Below are positions 8,938 to 17,857 of a stretch of DNA of 44,287 bases, one piece after another. A program made the translations under genes and the position numbers. The notes beneath the pieces were generated by a model. It saw only the letters and a list, made by a program, of their open reading frames with translations, was not told the DNA's origin and did no database searches. The DNA comes from Luteimonas cucumeris (GTDB taxonomy: Bacteria > Pseudomonadota > Gammaproteobacteria > Xanthomonadales > Xanthomonadaceae), in assembly GCF_007830035.1 (NCBI RefSeq), contig NZ_VLKN01000011.1, positions 1 to 44,287 of the forward strand, written 5' to 3'. Every line of letters begins with the position of its first letter. Positions within the stretch are counted from its first letter, which is position 1.

Positions 8938-9702
8938 CTAGCGAGCGGCGTAGCCCATCCCCTTCAACCGTTCGAGCAGCGGCTCGATGTAGGTGCGGCT
9001 GGCACGCATCGGGGTGCCGTCGCGCAAGCGCAGCAGCGCGTCGCGATTGGACAGCGGCTGCAGTTCGGCGACGCGATCGATGCGGACGATGGTCGAGCGA
9101 TGCACGCGGATGAAATGCATCGGATCGAGCTGGCGCGACAGGCGATTCAATGATTCTCGCAGCAGGTGCGCATGGGCGCCGACGTGCAAAGTGGCGTAAT
9201 CGCCGTCGGCTTCGATCCATTCCACGTCGGTCGCGTCGACGAAAGCGGTGCGGCGGCCGATGCGGACCGCAAACCGGGTCCGGTACGCCGACTGGCCGCA
9301 ACGCGTATCGGGTTCGGGCGCGACCGGCGCCATGCACCGGTAGGCATGCAGACGGCGGGCGCGCTCCAATGCTTCCACGAAACGGTCGTCGTCGACCGGC
9401 TTCAGCAGGTAGTCGATGGCGTTCAACTCGAACGCACGCACCGCGAAACTGTCGTGGGCGGTGAGCAGGATTGCCATCGGCCGCAGCGTTGCCGGCAAAG
9501 CGGCCAGTACCTCCAGCCCGCTCATACCGGGCATCTGCACATCGATGAACACCAGGTCCGGCACCTCGCCGCGCAGGCCGTCGAGTGCCGACGTGCCGTC
9601 GCCGTATTCGCCAACCAGCGCGATGTCGCCGTGCGCGGCCAGGCGCGCGATCACGCCGCTGCGCGCCAGCGGCTCGTCATCGACCACGGCGACGCGGATC
9701 AT
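8938..9702 (-). CDS. LytTR-family response regulator
   Basis: A 254-aa response regulator. The N-terminal receiver domain shows VAVVDDEPLARSG, the phosphoacceptor Asp54 in LVFIDVQMPGMSG, the Thr in ILLTAHDSFAVRAF, and Lys in YLLKPVDDDRF. After a linker, the C-terminal LytTR DNA-binding domain shows VEWIEADGDYATLHV, FIRVHRSTIVRIDRV and RLRDGTPMRASRTY. The ATG at 9702 overlaps the kinase stop in an ATGA arrangement, showing translational coupling. LytTR proteins bind paired short direct repeats; I saw no clear target site here. Confidence 0.93.
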   Translation of the reverse strand: MIRVAVVDDEPLARSGVIARLAAHGDIALVGEYGDGTSALDGLRGEVPDLVFIDVQMPGMSGLEVLAALPATLRPMAILLTAHDSFAVRAFELNAIDYLLKPVDDDRFVEALERARRLHAYRCMAPVAPEPDTRCGQSAYRTRFAVRIGRRTAFVDATDVEWIEADGDYATLHVGAHAHLLRESLNRLSRQLDPMHFIRVHRSTIVRIDRVAELQPLSNRDALLRLRDGTPMRASRTYIEPLLERLKGMGYAAR

Positions 9703-10805
9703 GCCGCGGTGGTCCGCGCTTCGCGCGACGCGGCGATGTCGCGGAAAGGCAGGTCGATGGCGACGTCGTAGCTGCCGTCGTCGTGGGCATCCGCCTGGAA
9801 AACGTGACCACCCGGATGCAGCCTGGCCAGTCGTTCGCGGACATTGCGCAGGCCCAGCATCGAAGAGCGGCGGGCTTCGCCGGTGCCACTGACCGGTAGC
9901 GGCACGCCATCGTTGCGCAGGTGCAGATGCAGTCGTTGGCCTTCGCGCGATATGCGGATCTCGAGCCGGCCCGGTGCGTCGCGCAGGGCGATGCCATGGC
10001 GGATCGCGTTCTCGACCAGCGGCTGCAGCAGCAGGTGCGGCACCCGCGCCGACAGCAGGTCGGGGCCGACATTCCAGCTGATCGCCAGGCGTTCGCCCAG
10101 CCGTGCCTTCTCGATCGCCAGATAGGTTTCGGTCAGCGCGATCTCGTCGGCCAGCGCGACCTCGTGGTTGTCGGTGCCGTCCAGTGTCGCGCGCAGGAAA
10201 TCGCCGAGCCGGGCGATCATGTGGCGCGCCTCGCGGTTGCGCTGGTTGGCCACCAGCGACGAGATTGCGTTGAGCGTGTTGAACAGGAAATGCGGTTGCA
10301 ACTGGTAGCGCAGCGCGCGCAGTTCGGCGTCGCGCGCCAGCGACATCGTCTCGGCGCGCCGCAGCTGCTCGTGCTTGAGCTCGACGTAGTACGCCACCAC
10401 AGCGTGGATCGCGCAGAACGCGATCAGAGCCAGCCAGCAACCGTCCAGGCCACTGAACAAGCCGGCCCACTCGAACGCGGATGGCGTGCGCCAGCCGGAG
10501 AGCTGCGCCATCGCCGCGCCGAGCGCGTTGTTGACCACCGCCAGCACATAGGTCGTCGACAGCAGCACCGGCACGAGCACCCACCACGGCAGACGCCGTC
10601 GCCACAGCGCGCGCTGGATCGCAGTCAGTGGAATGCACCAGAGCAGATAGGCGACCAGGTATAGCGACCGGTACGCGGTGGCATGGCCGTGCCCCAGTTC
10701 CGGCAGCGCCATCACCACCAGGCACGCGCCGATCGGCAGGCCAGCCAGCAGCGGCAGCCAGAACGGTGGTTCGGCCCGCGGCTCGCCGATGGCGGGATTT
10801 GACAT
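9699..10805 (-). CDS. LytS/AlgZ-type sensor histidine kinase
   Basis: A 368-aa membrane histidine kinase. Several hydrophobic segments lie in residues 20-130 (LLAGLPIGACLVVMALP, LYLVAYLLWCIPLTA, WWVLVPVLLSTTYVLAVV and a fourth near LDGCWLALIAFCAIHA). The His-kinase domain has the phosphoacceptor in LQPHFLFNTLNAISSLV, the mark of the LytS/YehU (PF06580) group, followed by the N-box PLVENAIRHGI and a C-terminal ATPase domain with GLRNVRERL. I chose the ATG at 10805 (preceded by CAGG); a TTG lies at 10814. It is the partner of the LytTR regulator downstream. Confidence 0.92.
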   Translation of the reverse strand: MSNPAIGEPRAEPPFWLPLLAGLPIGACLVVMALPELGHGHATAYRSLYLVAYLLWCIPLTAIQRALWRRRLPWWVLVPVLLSTTYVLAVVNNALGAAMAQLSGWRTPSAFEWAGLFSGLDGCWLALIAFCAIHAVVAYYVELKHEQLRRAETMSLARDAELRALRYQLQPHFLFNTLNAISSLVANQRNREARHMIARLGDFLRATLDGTDNHEVALADEIALTETYLAIEKARLGERLAISWNVGPDLLSARVPHLLLQPLVENAIRHGIALRDAPGRLEIRISREGQRLHLHLRNDGVPLPVSGTGEARRSSMLGLRNVRERLARLHPGGHVFQADAHDDGSYDVAIDLPFRDIAASREARTTAA

Positions 10806-10949
10806 GTGTTTCAAGCCTGCCCGCCGGTGCCGCCGCGAAGAGTGGCGCCCATGGCAACCGCAGCGATGGCGGCAGGCAAGTCGCGCCGCCTCAGGATGCG
10901 CTGGACCGGTGCCAGGATGCGCCCGGCCGGTGCCGGCAACGGTCCGGCG

Positions 10950-13580
10950 TCACGGCTCGACCGCAGCCGTTTCCGGCTCCGGCTTCGCCATTTCCGGGCT
11001 GACCTTCTCGATGGTGTGGCGCAGTTCGCGCCCAAGCAGGATGCGCGCGTCCTTGGCCCAGCCGGCGAGGCGTTCGTCGAACACCAGCTTGCTGTCCTGG
11101 TCCGGCCAGACCAGCTTCAGTTCGCGCAGCTTCTGGATGAAGCCGCGGAACAGGCTCTTGTCGAAGAATTCCGGCGCCGCCGGTGCGTACAGCAGCGACA
11201 GGCGTTGCGCGGCGAGCTGGCACAGGCTTTCCAGTTCCGCCGAACTCAAGGTGCCGGGCCCGTTCTTCACCAGCACCGAAATGGCGATGTAGTAGCGCTC
11301 GAACGCCTGCTGCAGGGCGTGGCCGATCGCGCGCAGGCGGAACACCTCGTCGCTCTGGCCGGCGTTGCGCGCCAGGATGCCGCCGTCGTCGTCGTTGATC
11401 TGTTCGAGCAGGCCTTCGCGCACGAACACGTCGATGGTGCGGTCGATGCGGCTGGCGAACTCGTCCTCGCTCCATGGCAGGAACAGTTCCGCCTGCAGGA
11501 ACGGGTACAGGCTGCGGCCCAGCCGCTGCAGCTGGCCGCGGCTCATGCGCCGGTTGTGCAGGAAGCAGCAGGCGATCCATGCCGAAGCGGTGAACAGGTG
11601 CACCACGTTGTTGCGGAAATAACTCAGCAGCACGGCGGTGTCGCCGTCGACGCTGAGCACATCGCCAAGCGGATGCGCGGTGCGCGACAGCACGTTGATC
11701 TCCTCGCCGTGCGCGACGATCTGCTCGGGCGTGTGCGGCGTGACCGTGACGCGGTCCGAATACGGCACCTCGACCAGCAGCTTCTTCGACAGCGCGATCT
11801 GCGCCAGCAGGTCGGCCTCGCCCATCGCGTGCTTGGGCGTGGACAGCAGCGCCAGCGCGAGGAAATTGATCGGGTTCACGTCGGCGGCGCGGTTGATGTT
11901 GACCTGGATGCGCTCGGCGATCGCATCGACCGTGCCCGACAGCCATGCCGGCTTCTCGTCCTCGCCGACCGCCTGCCCGTTCCAGTCCGGCGCGTGCTGG
12001 CGCAGCACGTCGTCGAGCAGGATCGGCTCGCCGTAGTTGACCACCACCTGGCCGTAGTTCTGGCGCAGCACTTTCGGCACGCCCCACAGCAGCGACCAGA
12101 TCGATTCCTTTTCCTTGGGCTTGCCGGTCAGTTCGTCGAGGTAGCTGTTGCCCTCCATCAGCTTCTCGTAGCCGATGTACACCGGCTGGAACAGCACCGG
12201 TCGCGTCGGCTGGCGCAGGAAGGCGCGCACGGTCATCGAGATCATGCCGCCCTTGGGCTGCAGCAGTCGGCCGGTGCGCGAGCGCCCGCCTTCGATGAAG
12301 TATTCCAGCGAGTAGCCGCCGGCGACCAGCTGTGCGACGTATTCGCTGAGCACCGCCGAATACAGCATGTTGCCGCGGATGCTGCGGCGGATGAAGAAGG
12401 CGCCGCCCTTGCGCAGGATGGTGCCGATCACCGGCAGGTTGAGGTTGATGCCGGCGACGATGTGCGGCGGCACGATGCCGCGGTCGTACAGCAGGTACGA
12501 CAGCAGCAGGTAGTCCATGTGGCTGCGGTGCGAAGGCGTGTAGACCACTTCGTAGCCCGGCGCGACTTCCTTGAGCCGGTCGAGGTGGTGTACCAGCACG
12601 CCGCGGTAGATCCGGTTCCAGACCGTGGCCAGCAGGAAGCTGGCCGAACGCACCACCGGATGCGAATAGTCGGCGGCGATTTCCCAGGCGTAGGCGTGCG
12701 CCTTCTTCCACGCTTCGGCGGGCTTGCTGTTGTCGCGGCGGGCCTGGTCGGCGATGGCTTCCTTGACCGGCTGCGAGGCCAGCACCTGGTCGACCAGCAG
12801 GCGCCGCGTCGACAGGTCCGGCCCGATCACCGCCGCGCGGATGCGACGGAAGTGAGCGCGCAGCACGCGCGACAGCTTGCGCACGGTGCGTTCCGGCGGC
12901 AGCCCTTCCTCGACGATGCCGCGCAGCGACACCGGCGGCGAGAACCGCACCAGCGTGCCGCGGCCGTTGAGCAGGATCGCCAGCAGCCGGCGGAAACGGC
13001 CGACGATCGCCCAGTTTTCCGAGAACAGCACCGAGAACCAGCCGCTGCTCTTGTCCGGCGCGCGACCGACGAAGATCGACACCGGCACCAGCTGCACGTC
13101 CAGCTCCGGATAGTCGCGATGCGCTTCCAGCAGCCGCGCCAGCGAACCGGAATGGGTGCGCGCCGAGGCCGGTCCGGCCGGCGACAGTGCGCTGGCATTG
13201 CGCCGCGACAGCGCTACGTAGGCGCGCTTGCGGCCGAGCGGATCGCCGGGCAGCGGCTGCAGCGGCGAAGGCAGGCCGGCCTCGCGGCAGGCGCGATCCA
13301 GGATCAGCGCATTGGACAGCCCGTAGTGCTCCAGCACGTAGCAGACGGGGCGGCCGTCGGCGTACTGGCCGGGGGCTTCCGGCTCCAGCTTCAGCGAAAT
13401 CCAGGGGTCCAGCAGGCTGCCAAGCAGGCGCGCCCACCACGGCCGGCCGGGTGGCCTGCCCGGGCGGTGGTGCGGCGGCGGCACCCGTTCCTCGGTCGGG
13501 ACGGGCGCGGTTGCCTGGTCCGGACTGGACCGGTCGGGCTCGGGGAAAGGCAGGGGGGTCTGGTCGGGCATCGCCGCCAT
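10950..13580 (-). CDS. plsB: Glycerol-3-phosphate acyltransferase PlsB
   Basis: An 876-aa PlsB, which acylates glycerol-3-phosphate at sn-1 to start phospholipid synthesis at the inner membrane. The acyltransferase motifs are all visible: the H-x4-D box YTPSHRSHMDYLLLSY (around residue 350), then GGAFFIRRSIRGNMLYS, the FIEGGRSRTGRLLQPK box, and VLFQPVYIGYEKL. The Pro-rich N-terminal 50 residues are unlike the conserved core. The length is a little above E. coli PlsB (807 aa). The ATG at 13580 shares one base with the stop of the upstream lipoprotein gene (TAATG), which supports this start over the ATG at 13571. Confidence 0.95.
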   Translation of the reverse strand: MAAMPDQTPLPFPEPDRSSPDQATAPVPTEERVPPPHHRPGRPPGRPWWARLLGSLLDPWISLKLEPEAPGQYADGRPVCYVLEHYGLSNALILDRACREAGLPSPLQPLPGDPLGRKRAYVALSRRNASALSPAGPASARTHSGSLARLLEAHRDYPELDVQLVPVSIFVGRAPDKSSGWFSVLFSENWAIVGRFRRLLAILLNGRGTLVRFSPPVSLRGIVEEGLPPERTVRKLSRVLRAHFRRIRAAVIGPDLSTRRLLVDQVLASQPVKEAIADQARRDNSKPAEAWKKAHAYAWEIAADYSHPVVRSASFLLATVWNRIYRGVLVHHLDRLKEVAPGYEVVYTPSHRSHMDYLLLSYLLYDRGIVPPHIVAGINLNLPVIGTILRKGGAFFIRRSIRGNMLYSAVLSEYVAQLVAGGYSLEYFIEGGRSRTGRLLQPKGGMISMTVRAFLRQPTRPVLFQPVYIGYEKLMEGNSYLDELTGKPKEKESIWSLLWGVPKVLRQNYGQVVVNYGEPILLDDVLRQHAPDWNGQAVGEDEKPAWLSGTVDAIAERIQVNINRAADVNPINFLALALLSTPKHAMGEADLLAQIALSKKLLVEVPYSDRVTVTPHTPEQIVAHGEEINVLSRTAHPLGDVLSVDGDTAVLLSYFRNNVVHLFTASAWIACCFLHNRRMSRGQLQRLGRSLYPFLQAELFLPWSEDEFASRIDRTIDVFVREGLLEQINDDDGGILARNAGQSDEVFRLRAIGHALQQAFERYYIAISVLVKNGPGTLSSAELESLCQLAAQRLSLLYAPAAPEFFDKSLFRGFIQKLRELKLVWPDQDSKLVFDERLAGWAKDARILLGRELRHTIEKVSPEMAKPEPETAAVEP

Positions 13581-14569
13581 TATGGCGAAGTCGGCTTTGC
13601 TTCCGTTTTTCCGGCGGGCACCACGCGGCCCGCTGCCGGAGCCGAAATGTCGCCGGCAGGCGTCGCGGCATCGGATCCGCTGCGCAAATCGGACGGCTCC
13701 GCCGCCGTGGCCACGGCGGCTTCGGCGTGGCGCAGGTAGTCGCTCAGGTACCAGCGCCCGCCGCGGCGCTCGACCGCAACCACGGTGTCGATCGGGCTGC
13801 CGCCGAGGGTGTATTGCAGGCGCACCTGAGCGCGGTCGCCGGTCTGCTGCTGCAAGGTCGCCTGCAATCCGGCCAGGCTGTCGTCCAGTGCCAGGCCATA
13901 GACGGCCAGCGCCTTCTTCACCGCGGCCATGAACGGCCCGAGCCGGCGCAGGCTGTCCTGCAGGCCGGCCTTGCGGAAGTCGGCCTCCGAGGCCAGCGCG
14001 GTGTTGCGCGCGGCCATGGTCAACTGAGGAATCACCCGACGCGCGCGTTGCGGATCGCCGAGCGGGGCGGTCATCGCCCACTGGCTGATCGCCTGCACGA
14101 ACTGCGCGTAGTGCTGGCGCTCCTCGTCGCTGTAGTCGCCCTCGCTGCGAATGTACTGCACGCCGAACAGGCCCAGCGACGCGGCCGCGGCCTTGAGCTC
14201 GGCATCGGCACCGGAGAACTGGCGGTCGAACACCTGCTGCAGCTTCTTTTCCGAGCCCGGCTCGGCCAGTGCGGCGAGCAGTTTCGGCAGGCGTTCGTCG
14301 AACGGCAGTTCGGTCAATGGCCAGCGCGTGCGGCCGTCGCGCCAGGCCTGTTCCAGCGGCGGCAACAGCTCCGGCGGCACCGCATCGCGGGCGAAGGCGG
14401 CCAGGTCGTTGTCGTGCAGGTGGCGGGTGAGCAGGCGCACGGCGTCGGCAGGCTTGTCGGCACCGGTGACGGTGGCGGGAATGTCGACTGGCGCTTCGCG
14501 CCGGCAGGCCGCGACCGCGCAGCCCAGCACGGCCGCCAACAGCAACAGCAGGCAGGATCGGTGTCGCAT
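13580..14569 (-). CDS. Putative lipoprotein upstream of plsB
   Basis: A 329-aa exported protein of unknown function. The signal MRHRSCLLLLLAAVLGC continues to AVAAC, a possible lipobox. The mature part is mostly helical (ELPFDERLPKLLAALAEPG, SDEERQHYAQFVQAISQ), then has a beta-rich segment (RAQVRLQYTLGGSPIDTVVAV) and a low-complexity Ala/Thr/Pro tail. I chose the ATG at 14569 because it begins the signal peptide. It is coupled to plsB by a TAATG overlap, which hints at an envelope role, but no family was recognised. Confidence 0.72.
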   Translation of the reverse strand: MRHRSCLLLLLAAVLGCAVAACRREAPVDIPATVTGADKPADAVRLLTRHLHDNDLAAFARDAVPPELLPPLEQAWRDGRTRWPLTELPFDERLPKLLAALAEPGSEKKLQQVFDRQFSGADAELKAAAASLGLFGVQYIRSEGDYSDEERQHYAQFVQAISQWAMTAPLGDPQRARRVIPQLTMAARNTALASEADFRKAGLQDSLRRLGPFMAAVKKALAVYGLALDDSLAGLQATLQQQTGDRAQVRLQYTLGGSPIDTVVAVERRGGRWYLSDYLRHAEAAVATAAEPSDLRSGSDAATPAGDISAPAAGRVVPAGKTEAKPTSP

Positions 14570-14751
14570 GGGCGGCTTCCCCGGAGGCGCTGCCGGCATC
14601 TTGGCCATGGGCCGACGCGGCGGCAAGCACGGGTTTGCCGATATGGGAGGCGGATCTCCCGCGCGGCGGTAGCGGCTTCAGCTTCAGCTGAGCATCGCAG
14701 TGCGGCTGAACGCGTTGCGCCGATTGCGTTCGCGCGCGGCCGGCACCGGCG

Positions 14752-15432
14752 CTACAGGTCGCGCATCACCCAGTCGCGCGGATGTTCGGTTTCCCGGACT
14801 TCCATCGCCGCCTGCGCGACCTCGTCCGGCGTGCGTCCGGCCTTCCAGGCCGCGGCGATGGCGGCCAGGCGCGCGCGGGTGGCGCGGGTGTAGGCGCCCT
14901 CGAGTTCGTTCTGTGCGTCGGCGGCAAGCTTCTGCGGATACAGCGTGCGGGCGTCGTCGCTGCGGTTGAGCAGGGCGATCATCCGCGCCAGGCTGGTGCG
15001 GAACGTGGCAGCGCCCAGGGTGCTGCGCTGGGTGCGCTGCAGGTGCCAGACGGTGAGGTACTCGACCGGACCGAGCAGTCGTCGTGGCGTGGCACCGAAG
15101 AACTGTCCCGACAGCGCGCTGGCGGCCAGCGGCGTCGCCGTTTCCGGCAGGCGGGTCGCGCCCCATGAGCTGAGCGCCCCACCGGGCATGTCCATGCGCC
15201 GCAATGCGGTACCGAAGGTGTCGGCGAGCAGGCGCTGGGCACGCTCGTCATCGCTTTCGGCGACCACGCCCAGCACGCGCAGGAACAGCGGATAGCGTTC
15301 CTCGCCCAAGCGCCGCACCAGCCGCTTGAGCACGGTCAGGCGGTACTCGGGATCGCTGTGCGCGGCCAGCGCCGAGACCAGCCGGTCGGCGGCAGTGCGC
15401 AGCGCTTGGGGTGACGGCACGGATTCGTTCAC
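14752..15432 (-). CDS. Conserved-looking protein of unknown function
   Basis: A 226-aa soluble, helix-rich protein without a signal peptide or membrane segment. Visible features are RLTVLKRLVRRLGEERYPLFLRVLGVVAES, an Ala/Thr-rich middle, and an Arg/Ala-rich helical end (TRATRARLAAIAAAWKAGRT) finishing in HPRDWVMRDL. I do not recognise it. It lies 68 bp downstream of the acidic 109-aa gene on the same strand and could share its promoter at the edge of the T3SS locus. Confidence 0.7.
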   Translation of the reverse strand: MNESVPSPQALRTAADRLVSALAAHSDPEYRLTVLKRLVRRLGEERYPLFLRVLGVVAESDDERAQRLLADTFGTALRRMDMPGGALSSWGATRLPETATPLAASALSGQFFGATPRRLLGPVEYLTVWHLQRTQRSTLGAATFRTSLARMIALLNRSDDARTLYPQKLAADAQNELEGAYTRATRARLAAIAAAWKAGRTPDEVAQAAMEVRETEHPRDWVMRDL

Positions 15433-15500
15433 GGATCACCGCGGCTCGGATCGGGCGTCGACTGTAACGGAGCCGCCGTCGCGGGAGCAGCGATGCGGGA

Positions 15501-15830
15501 TCAGGCGAACGCGGCGATGACGGCATCCGCGCCCAGGTCGGCGGCATCCGACAGCGCCATCGTGCCCAGGTCGTGCTCGAAGGCCAGGTCGCCGGCCAGC
15601 AGGCGCGCCCCTTCCGGCACGTCCGCCCAGGCCGGCGCATCGAGCACGGCTTCGCCGGCATCGATGGCGGCCGGGCTGTCCGCCAGCGGCGCATAGGCAA
15701 CCTCGGCCTCGGCAACCCCTGTCGCGCCGCCGTCCAGACCCTGCTGGCGACGCAGATCGTCCAGCGACACCTGCCCGCCCAGCGAATCGAGGCCGGCGCG
15801 GTTGAGGGGATCGGGCGTGATGCTGCTCAT
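15501..15830 (-). CDS. Small acidic protein next to sctU
   Basis: A 109-aa very acidic, Ala/Asp-rich protein (for example AFEHDLGTMALSDAADLGAD) with almost no Lys and few Arg. It has no signal peptide or membrane segment. It is divergent from sctU, sharing a 191-bp gap that holds a CCCTAGGG palindrome also seen near two other T3SS units. Acidity, size and place fit a T3SS chaperone, regulator or secreted protein, but no family was recognised. Confidence 0.6.
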   Translation of the reverse strand: MSSITPDPLNRAGLDSLGGQVSLDDLRRQQGLDGGATGVAEAEVAYAPLADSPAAIDAGEAVLDAPAWADVPEGARLLAGDLAFEHDLGTMALSDAADLGADAVIAAFA

Positions 15831-16021
15831 GGGCCGAGGGGGCGGGTTCCTGTGGACGCAATGGTGGAGATGGCTGGACTGTACGCCGCGGGGCCGGCGG
15901 GGTCATCTCGGGCTGGCCCTAGGGTCGACGGTGCCGGGCAGACCTCCGTTCAGGCGCGACGGGAGGGTGGCGCGACGCATGCTAGCCTGCCCGCCACGAT
16001 CTTCCCCCGACAGGCCGTGGC
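15831..16021. promoter_or_regulatory. Divergent control region of sctU, with CCCTAGGGTC motif
   Basis: This 191-bp gap separates the acidic 109-aa gene from sctU. A palindrome-like CCCTAGGGTC lies at 15917-15926, about 87 bp from the leftward start and 96 bp from the sctU start. Related CTAGGGT or TTAGGGT sites lie at 34723-34739 and 37231-37250. A binding role is inferred from the repeated occurrence only. Confidence 0.4.
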
Positions 16022-17092
16022 ATGGCATCCAAGGACCAGGGCGCGGACAAGACCGAGCAGCCCACCGCCAAGAAACTCAGGGACGCGCGCAAGGAAGGCA
16101 ACGTCAGCAAGAGCAAGGAGCTGACCAGCACCGTGCTGGTGCTCGGCTGGCTGGTCGGCGGCTGGCTGCTGATGGGCTTCATGTACGCGCGCATCAAGGC
16201 GCTGTTCGAACAGAGCCTGGCAGCGATCCAGTTGCCGTTCCGCGATGCGGTGCGCGAGCTGGCGCTGTCCGCGTTCGACGCCCTGCTGTGGCTGTCGCTG
16301 CCGTTGCTGGTGCTGGCGGTGCTGCTGGGGCTGATCGTCGAATTCCTGCAGGTCGGGCCGGTGCTGACGCTGGCCAAGATCAAGCCGGACCTGTCCAAGC
16401 TCAATCCGGCCGAGGGCATCAAGAAGATGTTCTCGATGGACAACCTGGTCGAACTGGTGAAGTCGGTCGCCAAGAGCGCCGCGCTGATCTTCATCGGTTA
16501 CCTGGTGCTGCGCAGCCTGCTGCCGGAACTGATGCAGCTGCCATTCGCGCCGCCGGCGGCGATGGGCACCGCGATCTGGCAGGGGCTGATGCAGATTGCG
16601 GTGTGGACGATCTTCGTGTTTTTCTTCGTCTCGGTGCTGGACGCGTCGTACCAGAAGTTCTCGTACCTCAAGCAGCTGCGCATGAGCCGGCGCGACATCC
16701 GCCAGGAAGTGAAGGAGAACGAAGGTGATCCCTACATCAAGTCGCGGCGCCGCCAGCTGCACCAGGAATGGTCGCAGCAGAACATGCTCAACGCGGTGCG
16801 CGGATCGAATGTCGTCGTGACCAATCCCACCCACATCGCGATCGCGCTGCAGTACGAGCACGGCGTCACCGACCTGCCGGTGGTGGTCGCCAAGGGCGAG
16901 GAGCACCTGGCCGAACTGATCAAGAAGACCGCCGAGGAATCGGGCGTGCCGATCCTGCAGAACATCGAGCTGGCGCGCGGGCTCAACGAGAAGGTCGAGC
17001 TGGATGATTACATCCACAACGAGTTCTTCGAAGCGGTGGCGCAGGTGCTGCACTGGGCGGAGGGTGTGCGCCGCGATCGCGGCGAGGGGTGA
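16022..17092 (+). CDS. sctU: T3SS export gate switch protein SctU (HrcU/YscU/FlhB family)
   Basis: A 356-aa SctU. The N-terminus DQGADKTEQPTAKKLRDAR is the family start, followed by four membrane segments between about residues 30 and 215. The cytoplasmic domain carries the self-cleaving NPTH at residues 268-271 (VVTNPTHIAIALQY). Cleavage between Asn268 and Pro269 switches substrates from needle to later proteins. The end QNIELARGLNEKVELDDYI is also typical. It stands apart from the other gate genes, pointing towards the sctT-sctQ operon. All key residues are present, so the export switch should work. Confidence 0.95.
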   Translation: MASKDQGADKTEQPTAKKLRDARKEGNVSKSKELTSTVLVLGWLVGGWLLMGFMYARIKALFEQSLAAIQLPFRDAVRELALSAFDALLWLSLPLLVLAVLLGLIVEFLQVGPVLTLAKIKPDLSKLNPAEGIKKMFSMDNLVELVKSVAKSAALIFIGYLVLRSLLPELMQLPFAPPAAMGTAIWQGLMQIAVWTIFVFFFVSVLDASYQKFSYLKQLRMSRRDIRQEVKENEGDPYIKSRRRQLHQEWSQQNMLNAVRGSNVVVTNPTHIAIALQYEHGVTDLPVVVAKGEEHLAELIKKTAEESGVPILQNIELARGLNEKVELDDYIHNEFFEAVAQVLHWAEGVRRDRGEG

Positions 17093-17136
17093 TCCACGCC
17101 GGTTGAGGTTGAGGACGATCAATTCTCGTCATCGTC

Positions 17137-17156
17137 ATCCCGGCGAATGCCGGGAT
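17137..17156. repeat. REP-like hairpin after sctU
   Basis: A perfect 8-bp stem ATCCCGGC / GCCGGGAT with loop GAAT, within the common REP-type context GTCATCCCGGCGAATGCCGG. It lies 45 bp past the sctU stop and may act as its terminator or 3' end stabiliser. Confidence 0.6.
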
Positions 17157-17232
17157 CCAGGGTTTCTGGCATCCCATGGCAAGTTGCTTCGCGACTTGGG
17201 TGCTTTGAGAGCAAAGGCTTCCGCCTGCGGCG

Positions 17233-17266
17233 GGTTACTTTCTTTGCTGGCCCAAAGAAAGTAACC
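17233..17266. repeat. Perfect 14-bp inverted repeat of dispersed element
   Basis: GGTTACTTTCTTTG and its exact reverse complement flank the loop CTGGCC. Parts of this palindrome recur at 8828-8865, 17709-17737 and at the end of the window. It belongs to the dispersed repeat family and is not coding. Confidence 0.7.
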
Positions 17267-17649
17267 AAAGAAAGGGCCTCAAAAGCCCATTTGCATGTGT
17301 CGAGCCCAAGGCACAAGGCTCAATGCCGCTTGCGTCGTTGCTGACTTTCTTTCCGACGCTTCGAAGTTTGTTTCGTGAGGGGATTGCGCTGATCTGCCTG
17401 AAATAAATCGGCGCAAAAAATGCGCTGTGGCTGCAGGCTGCCTAGACCTGTTTTTTCTTTCCTGTCAAAAAATCCGCAACGCTTGGTCCTGCACACGCCG
17501 GAATCACGTCACTCCATGCCTGCACGACACCAACTCGCGAAAGGCCAGACTTCGAAGCGACGAAAAAGAAAGTCAGCAGCGGCGCAAGCGGCTAGCACCT
17601 CATGCTGCAATTGCGACAAATCCAACGCCGGCTTCGGGCCCTTTCTTTA

Positions 17650-17765
17650 CTCAGGGCTTCGCCCTTCGCCCTTCGGGCTGACTGCGCCGTTCGCGCCTGC
17701 GGCGCAGTGGTTACTTTCCTTGGGCCAGCAAAGAAAAGCCTGCCCTGAGCCTGCCGAAGGGTGAC
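17650..17765 (+). repeat. Dispersed repeat block between sctU and sctT
   Basis: The segment with CAGGGCTTCGCCCTTCGCCC, CGCCGTTCGCGCCT and GGCGCAGTGGTTACTTTCC closely matches 8770-8840. It is followed by GCCTGAGCCTGCCGAAGGG, a widespread repeat unit. The complete 17093-17857 gap (765 bp) consists of such repeats and unrecognised DNA; I see no supportable gene in it. Confidence 0.65.
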
Positions 17766-17857
17766 CCGTGTGCTTCAGCGCACGGAAGCTATTGATCTTG
17801 CATTAGCGTGAACCGACCTATGCCGGCCAATAGTCACGGATAGCAAGCCGATGCACC

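Noticed and set aside
8938-10857. Single 639-codon minus-strand frame covering kinase and regulator
   Set aside because: Only its C-terminal 254 residues make sense (LytTR regulator). The upstream part is an out-of-frame reading of the kinase gene.
10950-14630. 1226-codon frame as a giant PlsB fusion
   Set aside because: Residues before the ATG at 13580 are an out-of-frame reading of the lipoprotein gene; the TAATG overlap gives a natural start.
17420-17764. Open frame of 114 codons between sctU and sctT
   Set aside because: It lies across dispersed repeat blocks and has no start signal or protein-like features.
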